Shown: positions 9,351 through 19,029 of the stretch, one piece after another
How positions within the stretch are numbered: position 1 is the stretch's first letter
Layout: every line of letters starts with the position of its first letter
DNA from: Zhongshania aliphaticivorans
GTDB lineage: Bacteria > Pseudomonadota > Gammaproteobacteria > Pseudomonadales > Spongiibacteraceae
Direction: 5' to 3'
DNA length: 64,000 nucleotides
Assembly: GCF_902705875.1 (NCBI RefSeq)
Contig: NZ_CACSIK010000001.1
Coordinates: 186,001-250,000 of the forward strand
Translations under genes and position numbers: made by a program
The notes under the pieces: model-generated
Seen by the model: the letters and a program-made list of their open reading frames with translations, nothing else
The model's database searches: none
What the model was told of the DNA's origin: nothing

Positions 9351-10520
9351 ATGAGCTTTGTATACGAAAAATTATTTGGCGATAAAAAAGGACTGATCGG
9401 CTTTTGCATATTAGCCGCGCTTATCCTCGTCGTGTTTCCGCTTTTTCTAGATTCATTTCGATTGAACCTAGTAGGAAAATACCTAACCTATGCTTTTGCG
9501 GCTGTTAGCTTGGTGCTGCTTTGGGGTTACGGTGGAACCTTAAGCTTGGGCCAAGGGATATTTTTTGGCATTGGCGGTTATGCCATGGCCATGTTTTTGA
9601 AACTAGAAGCATCGTCACCTGAAAACACCGCGATTCAATCAACGCCGGGTATTCCAGACTTTATGGACTGGAACCAAATAACCGAGTTACCGTTGTTTTG
9701 GATGCCATTTAATAGTTTTACTTTTACCCTTATTGCTGTGTTGGTCGTACCAACTATTTTTGCATACATCATTGGTGCGGCTATGTTTAAGCGCCGTGTG
9801 GGTGGTGTTTATTTTGCAATCATTACCCAGGTTATCTCCGTTATTTTAACCGTATTGATTGTTGGTCAGCAGGGTTTAACGGGTGGCATTAACGGCATAA
9901 CTGATTTACGTACCTTAAATGGTTGGGATATTACATCCGACAGTGCGAAAAACCTTTTTTATTATATTAATTGTTTCTTGTTGCTGGCCGTCATTATTGC
10001 CTCACGTTTTATTTTGACTAGCAAGTTTGGTCGCCTGCTTTTAGCGATGCGAGACAAAGAAGATCGGGTTCGTTTCTCTGGTTACGATGTTGCAAACTTC
10101 AAAATATTTATCTTCTGCTTTGCGGCCATGATCTCAGCCATCGGCGGCGCCATGTTCACCTTGCAGGTCGGTTTCATGTCCCCCTCATTTGTTGGCATTG
10201 TACCTTCCATTGAAATGGTTATCTTTGCCGCTATTGGTGGTCGGATGTCACTTATTGGCGCTGTCTACGGCACCTTGCTGATTAATTTTGGCAAAACAGC
10301 TTTTTCTGAGTCATTTCCTGAATTGTGGTTATTCTTGATGGGTGGTTTGTTTATCGCAGTGGTTATGTTCTTTCCAAATGGCCTAGCCGGTTTGTGGGAA
10401 GACTACGGACACCACATCACTAAACGATTCAGCTTTATTAATAAGCTAATCGGAAAATACACAGCTTCGGGTAAAAAAACAGTTTCAGAAAGTGCTGAGC
10501 TGGAGGGATCAAATCCATGA
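9351..10520 (+). CDS. urtC: Urea/amide ABC transporter permease UrtC-like
   Basis: About 389 residues with LivM-type permease motifs (WGYGGTLSLGQGIFFGIGGYAMAM, GQQGLTGGINGI, RVRFSGYDVANFKIFIFCFAAMISAIGGA). It is the second half of the channel. I chose ATG 9351 (MSFVYEKLFG), preceded by GGGAG; the earlier GTG at 9327 has no Shine-Dalgarno. Its stop overlaps the urtD start (ATGA). Confidence 0.87.
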   Translation: MSFVYEKLFGDKKGLIGFCILAALILVVFPLFLDSFRLNLVGKYLTYAFAAVSLVLLWGYGGTLSLGQGIFFGIGGYAMAMFLKLEASSPENTAIQSTPGIPDFMDWNQITELPLFWMPFNSFTFTLIAVLVVPTIFAYIIGAAMFKRRVGGVYFAIITQVISVILTVLIVGQQGLTGGINGITDLRTLNGWDITSDSAKNLFYYINCFLLLAVIIASRFILTSKFGRLLLAMRDKEDRVRFSGYDVANFKIFIFCFAAMISAIGGAMFTLQVGFMSPSFVGIVPSIEMVIFAAIGGRMSLIGAVYGTLLINFGKTAFSESFPELWLFLMGGLFIAVVMFFPNGLAGLWEDYGHHITKRFSFINKLIGKYTASGKKTVSESAELEGSNP

Positions 10521-11269
10521 ATATGTCTACCAATACTGATTTTACCCTTGCGATAGAAGATTTAACCGTGTCGTTTGATGGTTTTAAGGCCGTAGACTCA
10601 CTCAATTTCTATCTTGATAGAAACGAGCTACATGTGGTTATTGGGCCTAACGGAGCAGGAAAAACGACCGTACTAGATTTAATTTGCGGTAAAACAAAAT
10701 CTACCTCAGGCAGTATTAAATTCTTGAATAAAGAATTAACGAGTCTTTCTGAGCACGAAATTGTTCGAGCGGGAGTGGGGCGAAAATTTCAAACACCATC
10801 TATTTATGAAAACCTCAGCGTCATGGAAAACCTAGAGGTGTCTTACCCGCGTGGTCGCGGTGTATTTGGTTCGCTTATGTTTAAACATGACGACGAGGTA
10901 CACAGTAAAATTTTAGACGTCGCAAAACAGATTATGCTGGAAGACGCCTTAGATACAGAGGCGGGTTTACTTAGTCACGGTCAAAAGCAGTGGTTAGAAA
11001 TCGGCATGCTGTTAATTCAAGATCCTCAACTGCTTATGCTCGATGAGCCGGTGGCGGGAATGAGTGTGAAAGAGCGGGAGCAAACGGCTGAGCTGTTAAA
11101 CAAAATCAGCCAAGGTCGCTCGGTGTTGGTGATAGAGCATGATATGGATTTTGTTGCTCGTATTGCGCATAAAGTTACTGTACTTCACCAAGGAAAAATT
11201 CTTGCTGCTGGTGAAATGGAAGAAGTTCAAAAAGATCCTAAGGTGATAGAAGTTTACCTGGGACACTAA
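10517..11269 (+). CDS. urtD: Urea/amide ABC transporter ATPase UrtD-like
   Basis: 250 residues. Walker A is GPNGAGKT, the signature region is LSHGQKQW (a His replaces a Gly, as is common in UrtD/LivG proteins), Walker B is LLMLDEP and the switch is VIEHDMDF. It is one of two cytoplasmic ATPases that power import. It overlaps urtC by four bases, with GGAGG upstream. A 77-base gap separates it from urtE. Confidence 0.88.
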   Translation: MNMSTNTDFTLAIEDLTVSFDGFKAVDSLNFYLDRNELHVVIGPNGAGKTTVLDLICGKTKSTSGSIKFLNKELTSLSEHEIVRAGVGRKFQTPSIYENLSVMENLEVSYPRGRGVFGSLMFKHDDEVHSKILDVAKQIMLEDALDTEAGLLSHGQKQWLEIGMLLIQDPQLLMLDEPVAGMSVKEREQTAELLNKISQGRSVLVIEHDMDFVARIAHKVTVLHQGKILAAGEMEEVQKDPKVIEVYLGH

Positions 11270-11346
11270 TCGATTTTCTGTACTTGGTCACCCTGCAAGA
11301 ATGAAGCGCGGTGAAAAACAAGATGCTACGGTGAGGTTAAGTAGTT

Positions 11347-12036
11347 ATGTTAGATGTGTCTAATTTAAAAGTCAGCTATGGCCAAAGTGAGGTCATTCAC
11401 GGACTCGATTTTACCGTGCCAAAGAACGAAACCTTGGCGATTATGGGTCGCAACGGAATGGGTAAGACCACGCTGTTTAAATCACTCATCGGTATTTTAC
11501 CCACCTCTGATGGCAGTATCAGTATAGATGGTGTTGATGTTACCGGTAGCGAAAGTTATCAGCGTGTTGAAAATGGTATTGCCTATGTTCCCCAAGGACG
11601 AATGATATTTCCGTCATTAACAGTGCAAGAAAATATAGAAACAGGCATGGAAGTCTCCAAGCTTAAAAAAATTCCAGATGATATTTATGCGTTGTTTCCG
11701 GTGTTAGCCGAAATGCGTAAACGGAAAGGCGGAAACCTCTCTGGTGGTCAGCAACAGCAGTTAGCTATTGCTAGGGCATTAGTTACCAACCCTAAGGTGC
11801 TATTGCTGGACGAGCCTACTGAAGGTATTCAGCCCTCAATCATTAAAGATATTGCCAATGTCTTAAATGAAATTAAAAAATTACGTGATATTACGATCAT
11901 TGTTTCAGAGCAGGTTTTGAGTTTTACCATGACTGTGGCAGACAGAATTATCGTAATTGATAAAGGCAACTTCATTCACGAAAACCTACGTGAAGAAGTT
12001 GATACTGACAAAATCAAAGCTTATTTGTCAGTGTAA
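11347..12036 (+). CDS. urtE: Urea/amide ABC transporter ATPase UrtE-like
   Basis: 229 residues. Walker A is GRNGMGKT, signature LSGGQQQQ, Walker B VLLLDEPTEGIQPS, with a LivF/UrtE-type C-terminus. It pairs with UrtD to energise the UrtBC channel. It sits 43 bases before amiE, in the same direction and without a terminator, so the importer and the amidase are probably made from one mRNA. Confidence 0.88.
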   Translation: MLDVSNLKVSYGQSEVIHGLDFTVPKNETLAIMGRNGMGKTTLFKSLIGILPTSDGSISIDGVDVTGSESYQRVENGIAYVPQGRMIFPSLTVQENIETGMEVSKLKKIPDDIYALFPVLAEMRKRKGGNLSGGQQQQLAIARALVTNPKVLLLDEPTEGIQPSIIKDIANVLNEIKKLRDITIIVSEQVLSFTMTVADRIIVIDKGNFIHENLREEVDTDKIKAYLSV

Positions 12037-12079
12037 ATATTCGTAGGTGTATTTGAGTCATTAAAGATCGGAGTGAAGA

Positions 12080-13126
12080 ATGAGACACGGTGATATTTCC
12101 AGTAGTCCAGACACAGTCGGTGTCGCGGTGGTCAACTATAAAATGCCACGTTTACATACTCGCGAAGAAGTCTTAGATAATGCGCGCAATATAGCTGAAA
12201 TGATCAAGGGCATGAAAATCGGATTGCCCGGCATGGATCTGGTGGTTTTTCCAGAGTACAGCACCATGGGCATTATGTACGACAACGATGAAATGATGGC
12301 AACAGCAGCCACCATTCCCGGTGATGAAACGGCTATTTTCAGCGCCGCTTGCCGTGAAGCTAAAACCTGGGGGATCTTTTCGCTTACCGGTGAACGTCAT
12401 GAGGAACATCCCCATAAAGCCCCATACAACACCCTTGTTTTAATTAATGACCAAGGTGAAATAGTACAAAAATATCGTAAATGTATTCCTTGGTGCCCAA
12501 TTGAGGGCTGGTATCCCGGCGACACAACCTACGTCAGTGAAGGCCCCAAGGGCATGAAAATCAGTCTTATTATTTGTGATGACGGCAACTATCCTGAAAT
12601 TTGGCGCGACTGCGCTATGAAGGGCGCAGAGCTTATTGTTCGTTGTCAGGGCTATATGTACCCCGCCAAAGAACAGCAGGTGATGATGGCAAAAAGTATG
12701 GCTTGGGCAAACAACTGCTATGTTGCCGTTGCCAATGCCAGCGGTTTTGACGGGGTGTATTCCTATTTTGGTCACTCGGCAATTATCGGTTTTGATGGCC
12801 GAACCCTAGGGGAGTGTGGCGAAGAGGATATGGGTGTGCAGTATGCACAATTGTCAGTAAGCCAAATTCGCGATGCCCGCGCCAACGATCAATCTCAAAA
12901 TCATTTATTTAAACTTTTACATCGTGGCTATACTGGCGTGCATAACTCTGGTGATGGCGATAAAGGTGTAGCGGATTGTCCCTTCGACTTTTATCGCACA
13001 TGGGTATTGGATGCAGAAAAAGCGCAGCGTGACGTAGAGGCCATGACCAGAGGTACGATTGGTGTAGCAGACTGCCCCGTGGGTGAATTGCCCTATGAAG
13101 GCAAGGAACAAGAACTTGGTAAATAA
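12080..13126 (+). CDS. amiE: Aliphatic amidase
   Basis: 348 residues, near the 346 of Pseudomonas AmiE. It belongs to the nitrilase superfamily and hydrolyses short aliphatic amides (acetamide, propionamide) to the acid and ammonia in the cytoplasm. The catalytic triad is in the positions known for AmiE: Glu59 (VVFPEYS), Lys134 (KYRKCIPW) and Cys166 ([10 protein letters not shown]). It follows the amide/urea importer directly. Formamidase AmiF is a close relative, but the sequence around the triad and the neighbouring amiB fit AmiE better. Confidence 0.92.
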   Translation: MRHGDISSSPDTVGVAVVNYKMPRLHTREEVLDNARNIAEMIKGMKIGLPGMDLVVFPEYSTMGIMYDNDEMMATAATIPGDETAIFSAACREAKTWGIFSLTGERHEEHPHKAPYNTLVLINDQGEIVQKYRKCIPWCPIEGWYPGDTTYVSEGPKGMKISLIICDDGNYPEIWRDCAMKGAELIVRCQGYMYPAKEQQVMMAKSMAWANNCYVAVANASGFDGVYSYFGHSAIIGFDGRTLGECGEEDMGVQYAQLSVSQIRDARANDQSQNHLFKLLHRGYTGVHNSGDGDKGVADCPFDFYRTWVLDAEKAQRDVEAMTRGTIGVADCPVGELPYEGKEQELGK

Positions 13127-13194
13127 CCCCGCTTACATGTGGAGACCATAAAGACGCACTCAATGCCAAGTGCGATGAAAACCAGGGGGCGATA

Positions 13195-14280
13195 ATGCCG
13201 TTTATAAATGATCAGTTGGCAGCGAGCCAAGGTGGCGTGACGCCGCCACCAGAGACCCCGCCGCACATTAGCAGTGAGCTGTTTGCTGAAGCGTGTGTAG
13301 CTAGGTCGCAGCGAGAGTTCAAACGTCACTCTCGTTTCCGTTTCGACGTCGATACCGTTATGTCGCTTCTCCGTGAGCGAATCATTGCACAGAACGAATC
13401 ATTGACCGCCATTGAAGACATGTTGCATGTGGTAAAAGCTGACATAGGCCGTGAGCGGGGGCCACTCAGTGTCATGTTGTTGATGGGGCCAACGGGTGTC
13501 GGTAAAACAGAGACCGCGCGGCTTATTGCGCAAGGTATATGTGGTAATGCCGATGCACTGTGTCGCATTGATATGAATACCCTTGCGCAAGATCATTACG
13601 CGGCAGCACTGACGGGGGCGCCACCGGGTTATGTGGGCAGTAAAGAGGGACATACGCTGTTTCCTGCCGATGCCATTGCGGGTAGTTACAGTGTGCCCTC
13701 TGTGGTCTTATTTGACGAAGTTGAAAAAGCCAGTACAGAAGTTTTACGCTCCTTGCTTAACGTACTCGATAGCGGTCGCCTGACTCTTTCCTCGGGTGTG
13801 AAAGAGTTGGATTTTCGCAATAGTATCATTTTTTTAAGTAGCAATATTGCCGCGCCCCAGTTAGAGCGTCATCGCAATAAACGGTATATGTTTGGGGCTC
13901 GTAAAGCGATTGAGCGAAAGATAATTGATCGTGCTCTTCGTCAGGCATTTGATCCTGAATTTATTAATCGCATTGACTCGGTACTGGTCTACCAACATTT
14001 ACAGCGCAGCGATCTTAATGCGTTATTAGATATTGAGTTGCAGCATTTGCAAGTACGTTTGCAAAAGCAGGGTTTGTCTCTTGAGCTTGATTCTTCCTGT
14101 TATCACTATTTATTAAGGCATTACGATACCCGCTATGGCGCCAGAGATCTTGCCCGCCAGTTAAGGATGAAATTAGAGCCGGTGATCGCGCGGGCGATGT
14201 TAGCCGCGCCTGAGAGTAATCGGTTTATTGGTTTAATTCAGAATAAAACGCTGTTTGTTGAAGCTGTGCATGAGCCCTGA
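13195..14280 (+). CDS. amiB: ClpA/ClpB-type AAA+ ATPase of the amidase operon
   Basis: 361 residues with a single AAA+ module. Walker A is GPTGVGKT (98-105), Walker B VVLFDEVEKA (Asp174-Glu175), pore-like loop GAPPGYVGSKEG, sensor/arginine finger region FDPEFINRID, and a C-terminal Clp D2-small domain (YGARDLARQL). In Pseudomonas the amidase operon amiEBCRS contains AmiB, a Clp-related chaperone-like ATPase of uncertain role. The position directly after amiE supports that name. There is no N-domain or ClpP-binding loop, so a protease role is unlikely. Confidence 0.8.
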   Translation: MPFINDQLAASQGGVTPPPETPPHISSELFAEACVARSQREFKRHSRFRFDVDTVMSLLRERIIAQNESLTAIEDMLHVVKADIGRERGPLSVMLLMGPTGVGKTETARLIAQGICGNADALCRIDMNTLAQDHYAAALTGAPPGYVGSKEGHTLFPADAIAGSYSVPSVVLFDEVEKASTEVLRSLLNVLDSGRLTLSSGVKELDFRNSIIFLSSNIAAPQLERHRNKRYMFGARKAIERKIIDRALRQAFDPEFINRIDSVLVYQHLQRSDLNALLDIELQHLQVRLQKQGLSLELDSSCYHYLLRHYDTRYGARDLARQLRMKLEPVIARAMLAAPESNRFIGLIQNKTLFVEAVHEP

Positions 14281-14321
14281 TATTGCTTTACCATAGCCAT
14301 GCACAATCTGAAGGTGTTAAT

Positions 14322-15332
14322 TTATTTTTGGTGTAATTCTTTAATAATGTCAGTCCACATACTATCTGCAGCGGCATAGGGAGCGTAAATCGCAAGCCGG
14401 TCCGCGTAGCTGCCATATTGCTCCTTAAGTTTTTCCGCAATTTCACTGGGCTGGCCGCGAATACAAAAGGCATCAAGAAAGTCATCGTCAATATAGCTGC
14501 CTAGCTCGTCCCATTTCCCCTCTTTAGACAGGGTGTTTAAGGTTGGTTGTAAATCACCCAAACCAACCGCCTCCATCGGCGGGCGATAAGCTGGCGTCGA
14601 TGCGTAAAAGCCGAGCAGACCTTTCACGCTATTTTCGGCGGCCAGGTACTCCTCCTCGGTCTCGCCGGTAATGATGATCGCGTTTACTTGAATAATAAAA
14701 TCCTGCTCGCTGCGGCCTGATTTTTCCAAGCCTTTACGAACCGCTGGCAGGGTCATGTTTTCTACAAAAGCGCGACTATTGAAGGGGTGAATAATTAAAC
14801 CGTCGGCCACTTCACCGGCGACCTCGGTCATCATTGGCCCAAGTGCGCCTAACAGTATTGGCGGTACGCCAAAGGGATTGGGGCCGGGGTTAAACATTGG
14901 CGTCATTAGGGTGTGGTTATAGTACTTGCCCTGAAAATCCAGTCGCGTGCCATTTTGCCAGCAATCAAAAAAGGCTTTTACCGCCAATATATATTCACGC
15001 ATCCGTGCAGCGGGTGGGCTAAAGGGAATGCCAAAACGCTTTTCTATATGCGCTTTGATCTGCGAGCCAATACCCAGCATAAACTTACCCTGCGAAAACT
15101 TCTGCAAGTCCCATGCTTGGTAGGCAATGTGTGAGGGGTTTCTTGGAAAGGCGACAGCAATCCCCGTAGCAATATCCAGTTTTGGTTCATGTTCACTGGC
15201 TAGGGCCAGTGGCAGAAATGGATCCCAGCTGCCCTCAAGAGTATAAACGCCATCATAGCCCATAGCGGCAAGGCGTTTAGCTTCTTTGGCTGCGCCACCC
15301 ATGTCGGCGTAAAATGGTCCGTCAATTTTCAT
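14322..15332 (-). CDS. LLM-class oxidoreductase, F420-dependent type
   Basis: About 336 residues, a luciferase-like TIM barrel. Motifs such as MKIDGPFYADMGGAA, LATGIAVAFPRNP-like and LGIGSQIKAHIEKRFG match the subgroup annotated as TIGR03617 F420-dependent oxidoreductases. It would reduce or oxidise a small molecule with a deazaflavin, or possibly FMN. ATG 15332 was chosen because AGGA lies 7 bases upstream; the TTG at 15347 has no such site. It is last in a three-gene operon with the lipocalin-like and PEP-synthase-like genes. Cofactor choice is by family, not by visible residues. Confidence 0.75.
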   Translation of the reverse strand: MKIDGPFYADMGGAAKEAKRLAAMGYDGVYTLEGSWDPFLPLALASEHEPKLDIATGIAVAFPRNPSHIAYQAWDLQKFSQGKFMLGIGSQIKAHIEKRFGIPFSPPAARMREYILAVKAFFDCWQNGTRLDFQGKYYNHTLMTPMFNPGPNPFGVPPILLGALGPMMTEVAGEVADGLIIHPFNSRAFVENMTLPAVRKGLEKSGRSEQDFIIQVNAIIITGETEEEYLAAENSVKGLLGFYASTPAYRPPMEAVGLGDLQPTLNTLSKEGKWDELGSYIDDDFLDAFCIRGQPSEIAEKLKEQYGSYADRLAIYAPYAAADSMWTDIIKELHQK

Positions 15333-15383
15333 AATTAAATCCTGCAAAATAGTTTATTTTATTTATTCAAAACAGTGGTAAAT

Positions 15384-16382
15384 CTAATTGCTGCTGAATG
15401 CTGCGCGGTTGTATTCCAGCCAGCCCATACTTGTTTCGCCGGTGTCAAAAGTACAGCGCACCAATGCGCGACGATACTCAGTCCGTTTTACTGGCGTGAA
15501 GGCGTGGGTAATATCAATTTCGCTACCTGCAATGGATTCAATTTTACCGCTGAGTGAACGGCCGCTTTCACACTGCAATGTAAAGTTGCCATGAACTGGC
15601 GCAAAGGGATTGTTAGCATCAATGGTTAATTCAAATTTGGTTTCTGACAGGTGTTCCATTTCCTGTCCTAAGGCATGGAAGTAACCAATCTGGATTAGCG
15701 GCCATTCTGGAATTTCGACTTGCGTGGCCTGCAGGCTAAAGTTTGCGTTATTGACGACAAAAAACTGCCATTGCATATCCCACGGCCTAGGTCCCCAAGA
15801 GTGATCGCGTTCACCGCGTACACTCAGTGGCGTTGTGATCTCGTCAATGATCATCTGCCCTTCGGCCTGTATGGGCTGCTCATAGCGGTTGGTGCTAAAG
15901 CCCTGAGCGCTGTGGCTATCCACACTGCCGCCACCCCGAGAGTAAGCTGCGCCGAGTGCGTTTACATCGAGCGCGATGCTAACTGGCAATACCATTCCCA
16001 GGCGTGGGCCGTGGGCCACGCGCGCAAAACCGTCTACCTTGAGTTTCCCAGCTTGCAGTGGCGTTTGGCAGTCGTAGCTAAACCGCAGCCCCCACTGTTC
16101 ATAGTGGAAAACCGACTCGTCGCCAAGGCTCATGGCTGCAAACGGCAGGCGACTTTCTTCAATAACTAGCCAGTCTTTACCGTCCCAGAGGTGTAACCAA
16201 AAGAGTATGCGCTGTTGCACGGGGTGCCAGCCAATGCGGCAGTGGCCAGCGGCACTACCGTCTTCGGTATACCAGTCAAAAAAGTACGATTCATTCCAAT
16301 CGCTGTGGTCGGCACTAAAGGGATGTGAATACTCATCCTGTAAGGCGATGCCAAATTGGCATAGCGTGTGTTCTGAAAGCAT
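15384..16382 (-). CDS. Lipocalin-like (DUF7064/AttH-type) protein
   Basis: 332 residues, no signal peptide or membrane span. The motif GERDHSWGPRPWDMQW is characteristic of the CrtC/AttH-like double beta-barrel proteins now split into DUF7064/7065. Many of these occur beside oxidoreductases acting on hydrophobic compounds. Start ATG 16382 has AGGAG eight bases upstream. It lies 51 bases upstream of the LLM oxidoreductase and 33 bases downstream of the PEP-synthase-like gene. Its substrate is unknown and an enzymatic role is unproven. Confidence 0.6.
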   Translation of the reverse strand: MLSEHTLCQFGIALQDEYSHPFSADHSDWNESYFFDWYTEDGSAAGHCRIGWHPVQQRILFWLHLWDGKDWLVIEESRLPFAAMSLGDESVFHYEQWGLRFSYDCQTPLQAGKLKVDGFARVAHGPRLGMVLPVSIALDVNALGAAYSRGGGSVDSHSAQGFSTNRYEQPIQAEGQMIIDEITTPLSVRGERDHSWGPRPWDMQWQFFVVNNANFSLQATQVEIPEWPLIQIGYFHALGQEMEHLSETKFELTIDANNPFAPVHGNFTLQCESGRSLSGKIESIAGSEIDITHAFTPVKRTEYRRALVRCTFDTGETSMGWLEYNRAAFSSN

Positions 16383-16415
16383 AGTTGCTCCTAGTATTAT
16401 TATTTATTCTGGTGG

Positions 16416-18857
16416 CTATTGCTTTGTAAGTACCGTGACCACGCCGGTATCGGCATCGAGACGAATAGTGTCACCGGTTTTTATTTGTTTGCTTGCGGTT
16501 CGTGTATTCACTATGGCTGGCAAGCCATACTCACGGGCGATAACGGCGCCGTGTGAAACCGCACTGCCCACGTCGGTGACTAAGCCGGCAATCATGCTGA
16601 AATACGGTGTCCAGCCAACATCGGTGATTGGTGCCACAAGAATCTCGCCGGGCAATATGGCAGCGGCATCGGCCACACTCAAGGCGACCCGAGCCTTGCC
16701 TTCCACTAGACCACGGGAGACCGGACGGCCAACTAGCTGACCGTCACCACTGGCAACACGACTGCGTAGATCGATGGGCTCTGGCTTGCCCACACAAATT
16801 TCGTCAAACTCTAATTGGTTCTGAAAATCCAGCGCTCGCCGTCGCATTTTGCTGTGATGATTCCAATAAGCAATTTGTTCACTGTCTGCGTCGGTGTTAA
16901 CAAATGCCATGAGTTCGTTATGCAAAAAGAAAAAGACTTGGTCGGCATCGTCGAGTTTTTTATCGGCGACTAATTGATGGCCTAGGGCCCGATAACCGCG
17001 CTTAAGCCGGTTCGTTATATCAACTAATAGTGACTTGGTTGCTTCGCGTCGTCGGACCGCATTATGTGCTTTGGGCACTATCCAGCGCAGACCGCGACTG
17101 AGCGTTGTTAAGTCGACGGGCTCGGGGCGAACGCTATTTGGCGAGCCCATTAAACGCGCCGCAACGGAGGCTTGCATGGTAGCGACTAAATTCTGCGGGG
17201 CGTCAGCCCAACACACTTCTCTAACACACAGCTCGCGGTAAGAGCGGTGGCCGTGCCGAGCGAGAAATGCAGCAAAATCGCTTGCTGCACCTGATGCCTC
17301 ACCGCGCAACCACGCCAGCGCAACTTGGGCATCGGTATCGATAAAGCAGTGGCGGGCATCCGGGTGACGAGAAATTTTTTCGACAATGGCATCTAGCTGA
17401 TCGACTAATACCGCCGATTCCACTCCTCGTGCGCCCGCCATGAGCTTGCCGGCCTCTGCCTCTTCCTCGGGGCTGCTAGTTTGGCCGCCAGAAATCATGG
17501 ATTGCAGTACATTGCTGGCAAAACCAGAGGTGGTAGAAGACTGCAAATGCACGGCAGACGCTTCGTAAAAGAAAGCTTGGGCGTCATCAAGTGCCTTTGC
17601 AATATCAGTACTGCTGCCAGTGGTCGGAATTTGAAATAGTTTGGCGCGGTGATTAAATTCAGCAATCACCGTGTCAGCTTTTTGCAGGTATCTAAGTAAA
17701 CGCAACATGCCGCCGAGCCGAGTGAAGATGCTGCGTTTTGGCGGGGCGTGTAGCTCTTCAACAATTCTGCCACACACACTTAGCCCCATTGATTTTACGT
17801 CAATACCAAGCACATTGGAGGCTGCGGCTGACGACCCCGTTAAATTGAGAAACATTTTGCCGCTGCACATGGCAACTTGCGTCCACTCATCGGTAACAGC
17901 GGGGCGGCTGGCGTAGCTCACATGCATTTGTTGCATGCCGCGTTCAATGGCGCGCCCCGTGGTAGAAAAGGTAAGGGGGCAACTCGCGCCGGGCATCATC
18001 TCGCCGATATTACAGCGGGTAAGAACATCATCGTGATTTACGGGGGTGTTTAATTCATCTAAATCGGCGCCTACCGTTGTGACGGGGCGAGCTTGCAGCC
18101 AAAATAATTTACCCCTCTGATCAAAAGCCCATTCCATATCCAGTGCTTCACCGGCGGCTGCCACCGCTTGCCGCGCGCCCATAACAAGTTGCTGCTGTTG
18201 ATCAGAAGACAGTATTGCTTTGTCGTTAATACGTTCTTCAAAGCACAATGTATTGTCGAGGTCGTATTCATAGTGGTCGGGAGTTTGCTCGCCACTGACC
18301 AGTGCTTCGCCAAGTCCCGCCACGGCATCGACAACCAAGCGATCATGTCGGCCAGATACCGGGTCAACGCTAAACAAAACCCCGGCGGCTTGGGCGTCAA
18401 CCATTTGCTGTACCACCACGCACATGCTGGCACTATCGCTGTTTTGTTGTTGGCGATAATTGGTAGCGCGATGACTGTTAAGCGATGCCACGCAGGCATT
18501 GACTGCGCTAATCAGTTGGTCTGCACCCTCGACATTGAGTACGGTTTCGTAAAGGCCCGCAAAGGAGTGTTCGCTGCCATCTTCGCCTAGTGCTGACGAG
18601 CGCACGGCAACCTTGCCGCCACCCATGGCTTGATAGCATGTTTCTAGTAGCGCTGTGTTGAGTGACAAATTGGCATCAACGATAACAAAGCCCTCGGGTA
18701 CAGCAAGATTCCAGTCGATAAGCCTGCGCAAGCCAGCGGCCTTGCCGCCCACCGCATTGCTGGTGATATCAATGTCTTTAAGCCACATAATCTGCGGCTT
18801 GGTATCTTGGATGGCGCCTTGTTCTGTCACTGTATTTGTTTTTATTGTTGTTGGCAT
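16416..18857 (-). CDS. PEP synthase/rifampin phosphotransferase-like enzyme
   Basis: 813 residues. The N-terminal ~300 residues are an ATP-grasp domain (KAAGLRRLIDW, AVRSSALGED, EWAFDQRGKLFWLQARPV). The C-terminus is the swivelling phosphohistidine domain with His769 in AVSHGAVIAREYGLPA. The ~450-residue middle matches neither pyruvate barrel nor known drug domain closely, so the phosphate acceptor is unknown. The architecture (ATP-grasp, middle, His domain) is that of rifampin phosphotransferase and other dikinases that activate substrates. It heads an operon with a lipocalin-like and an LLM protein and is probably repressed by the divergent TetR gene. Confidence 0.75.
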   Translation of the reverse strand: MPTTIKTNTVTEQGAIQDTKPQIMWLKDIDITSNAVGGKAAGLRRLIDWNLAVPEGFVIVDANLSLNTALLETCYQAMGGGKVAVRSSALGEDGSEHSFAGLYETVLNVEGADQLISAVNACVASLNSHRATNYRQQQNSDSASMCVVVQQMVDAQAAGVLFSVDPVSGRHDRLVVDAVAGLGEALVSGEQTPDHYEYDLDNTLCFEERINDKAILSSDQQQQLVMGARQAVAAAGEALDMEWAFDQRGKLFWLQARPVTTVGADLDELNTPVNHDDVLTRCNIGEMMPGASCPLTFSTTGRAIERGMQQMHVSYASRPAVTDEWTQVAMCSGKMFLNLTGSSAAASNVLGIDVKSMGLSVCGRIVEELHAPPKRSIFTRLGGMLRLLRYLQKADTVIAEFNHRAKLFQIPTTGSSTDIAKALDDAQAFFYEASAVHLQSSTTSGFASNVLQSMISGGQTSSPEEEAEAGKLMAGARGVESAVLVDQLDAIVEKISRHPDARHCFIDTDAQVALAWLRGEASGAASDFAAFLARHGHRSYRELCVREVCWADAPQNLVATMQASVAARLMGSPNSVRPEPVDLTTLSRGLRWIVPKAHNAVRRREATKSLLVDITNRLKRGYRALGHQLVADKKLDDADQVFFFLHNELMAFVNTDADSEQIAYWNHHSKMRRRALDFQNQLEFDEICVGKPEPIDLRSRVASGDGQLVGRPVSRGLVEGKARVALSVADAAAILPGEILVAPITDVGWTPYFSMIAGLVTDVGSAVSHGAVIAREYGLPAIVNTRTASKQIKTGDTIRLDADTGVVTVLTKQ

Positions 18858-18882
18858 AGCGAGTTTGTCCCGAAAGCTTTCG

Positions 18883-18898
18883 CTATACGATCGTATAG
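18883..18898. promoter_or_regulatory. Perfect palindrome, TetR operator candidate
   Basis: CTATACGATCGTATAG, a 16-base perfect dyad between the divergent PEP-synthase-like gene (starts 18857) and the TetR gene (starts 19030). Size and location are typical for autoregulating TetR repressors that also control the neighbouring operon. Confidence 0.7.
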
Positions 18899-19029
18899 TT
18901 TATTCTCAATGTCAAGTTGGCAGCGATTGATTCGCATATAGCTACATGGGTAAAAAATAAATACACAGAATTAACGTACAATCATGAGCCACAAGAAATC
19001 ACATCATTGTCGGTATACAAAAAAAGATC

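Noticed and set aside
12440..12775. 111-codon minus-strand frame within amiE
   Set aside because: The amiE catalytic triad is intact on the other strand; this frame has no start signal.
7002..13126. Naming the operon strictly as a urea system
   Set aside because: The transporter resembles UrtABCDE, but the enzymes present are amidase and formamidase and no urease genes are in the window, so amides are at least as likely.
15720..16169. 149-codon plus-strand frame
   Set aside because: It is antisense to the lipocalin-like gene, has no ribosome site and no family motif; the opposite strand has a clear motif and start.
18071..18590. Frames of about 140 codons on both strands inside the PEP-synthase-like gene
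   Set aside because: They are shadows of the strongly supported ATP-grasp reading frame.
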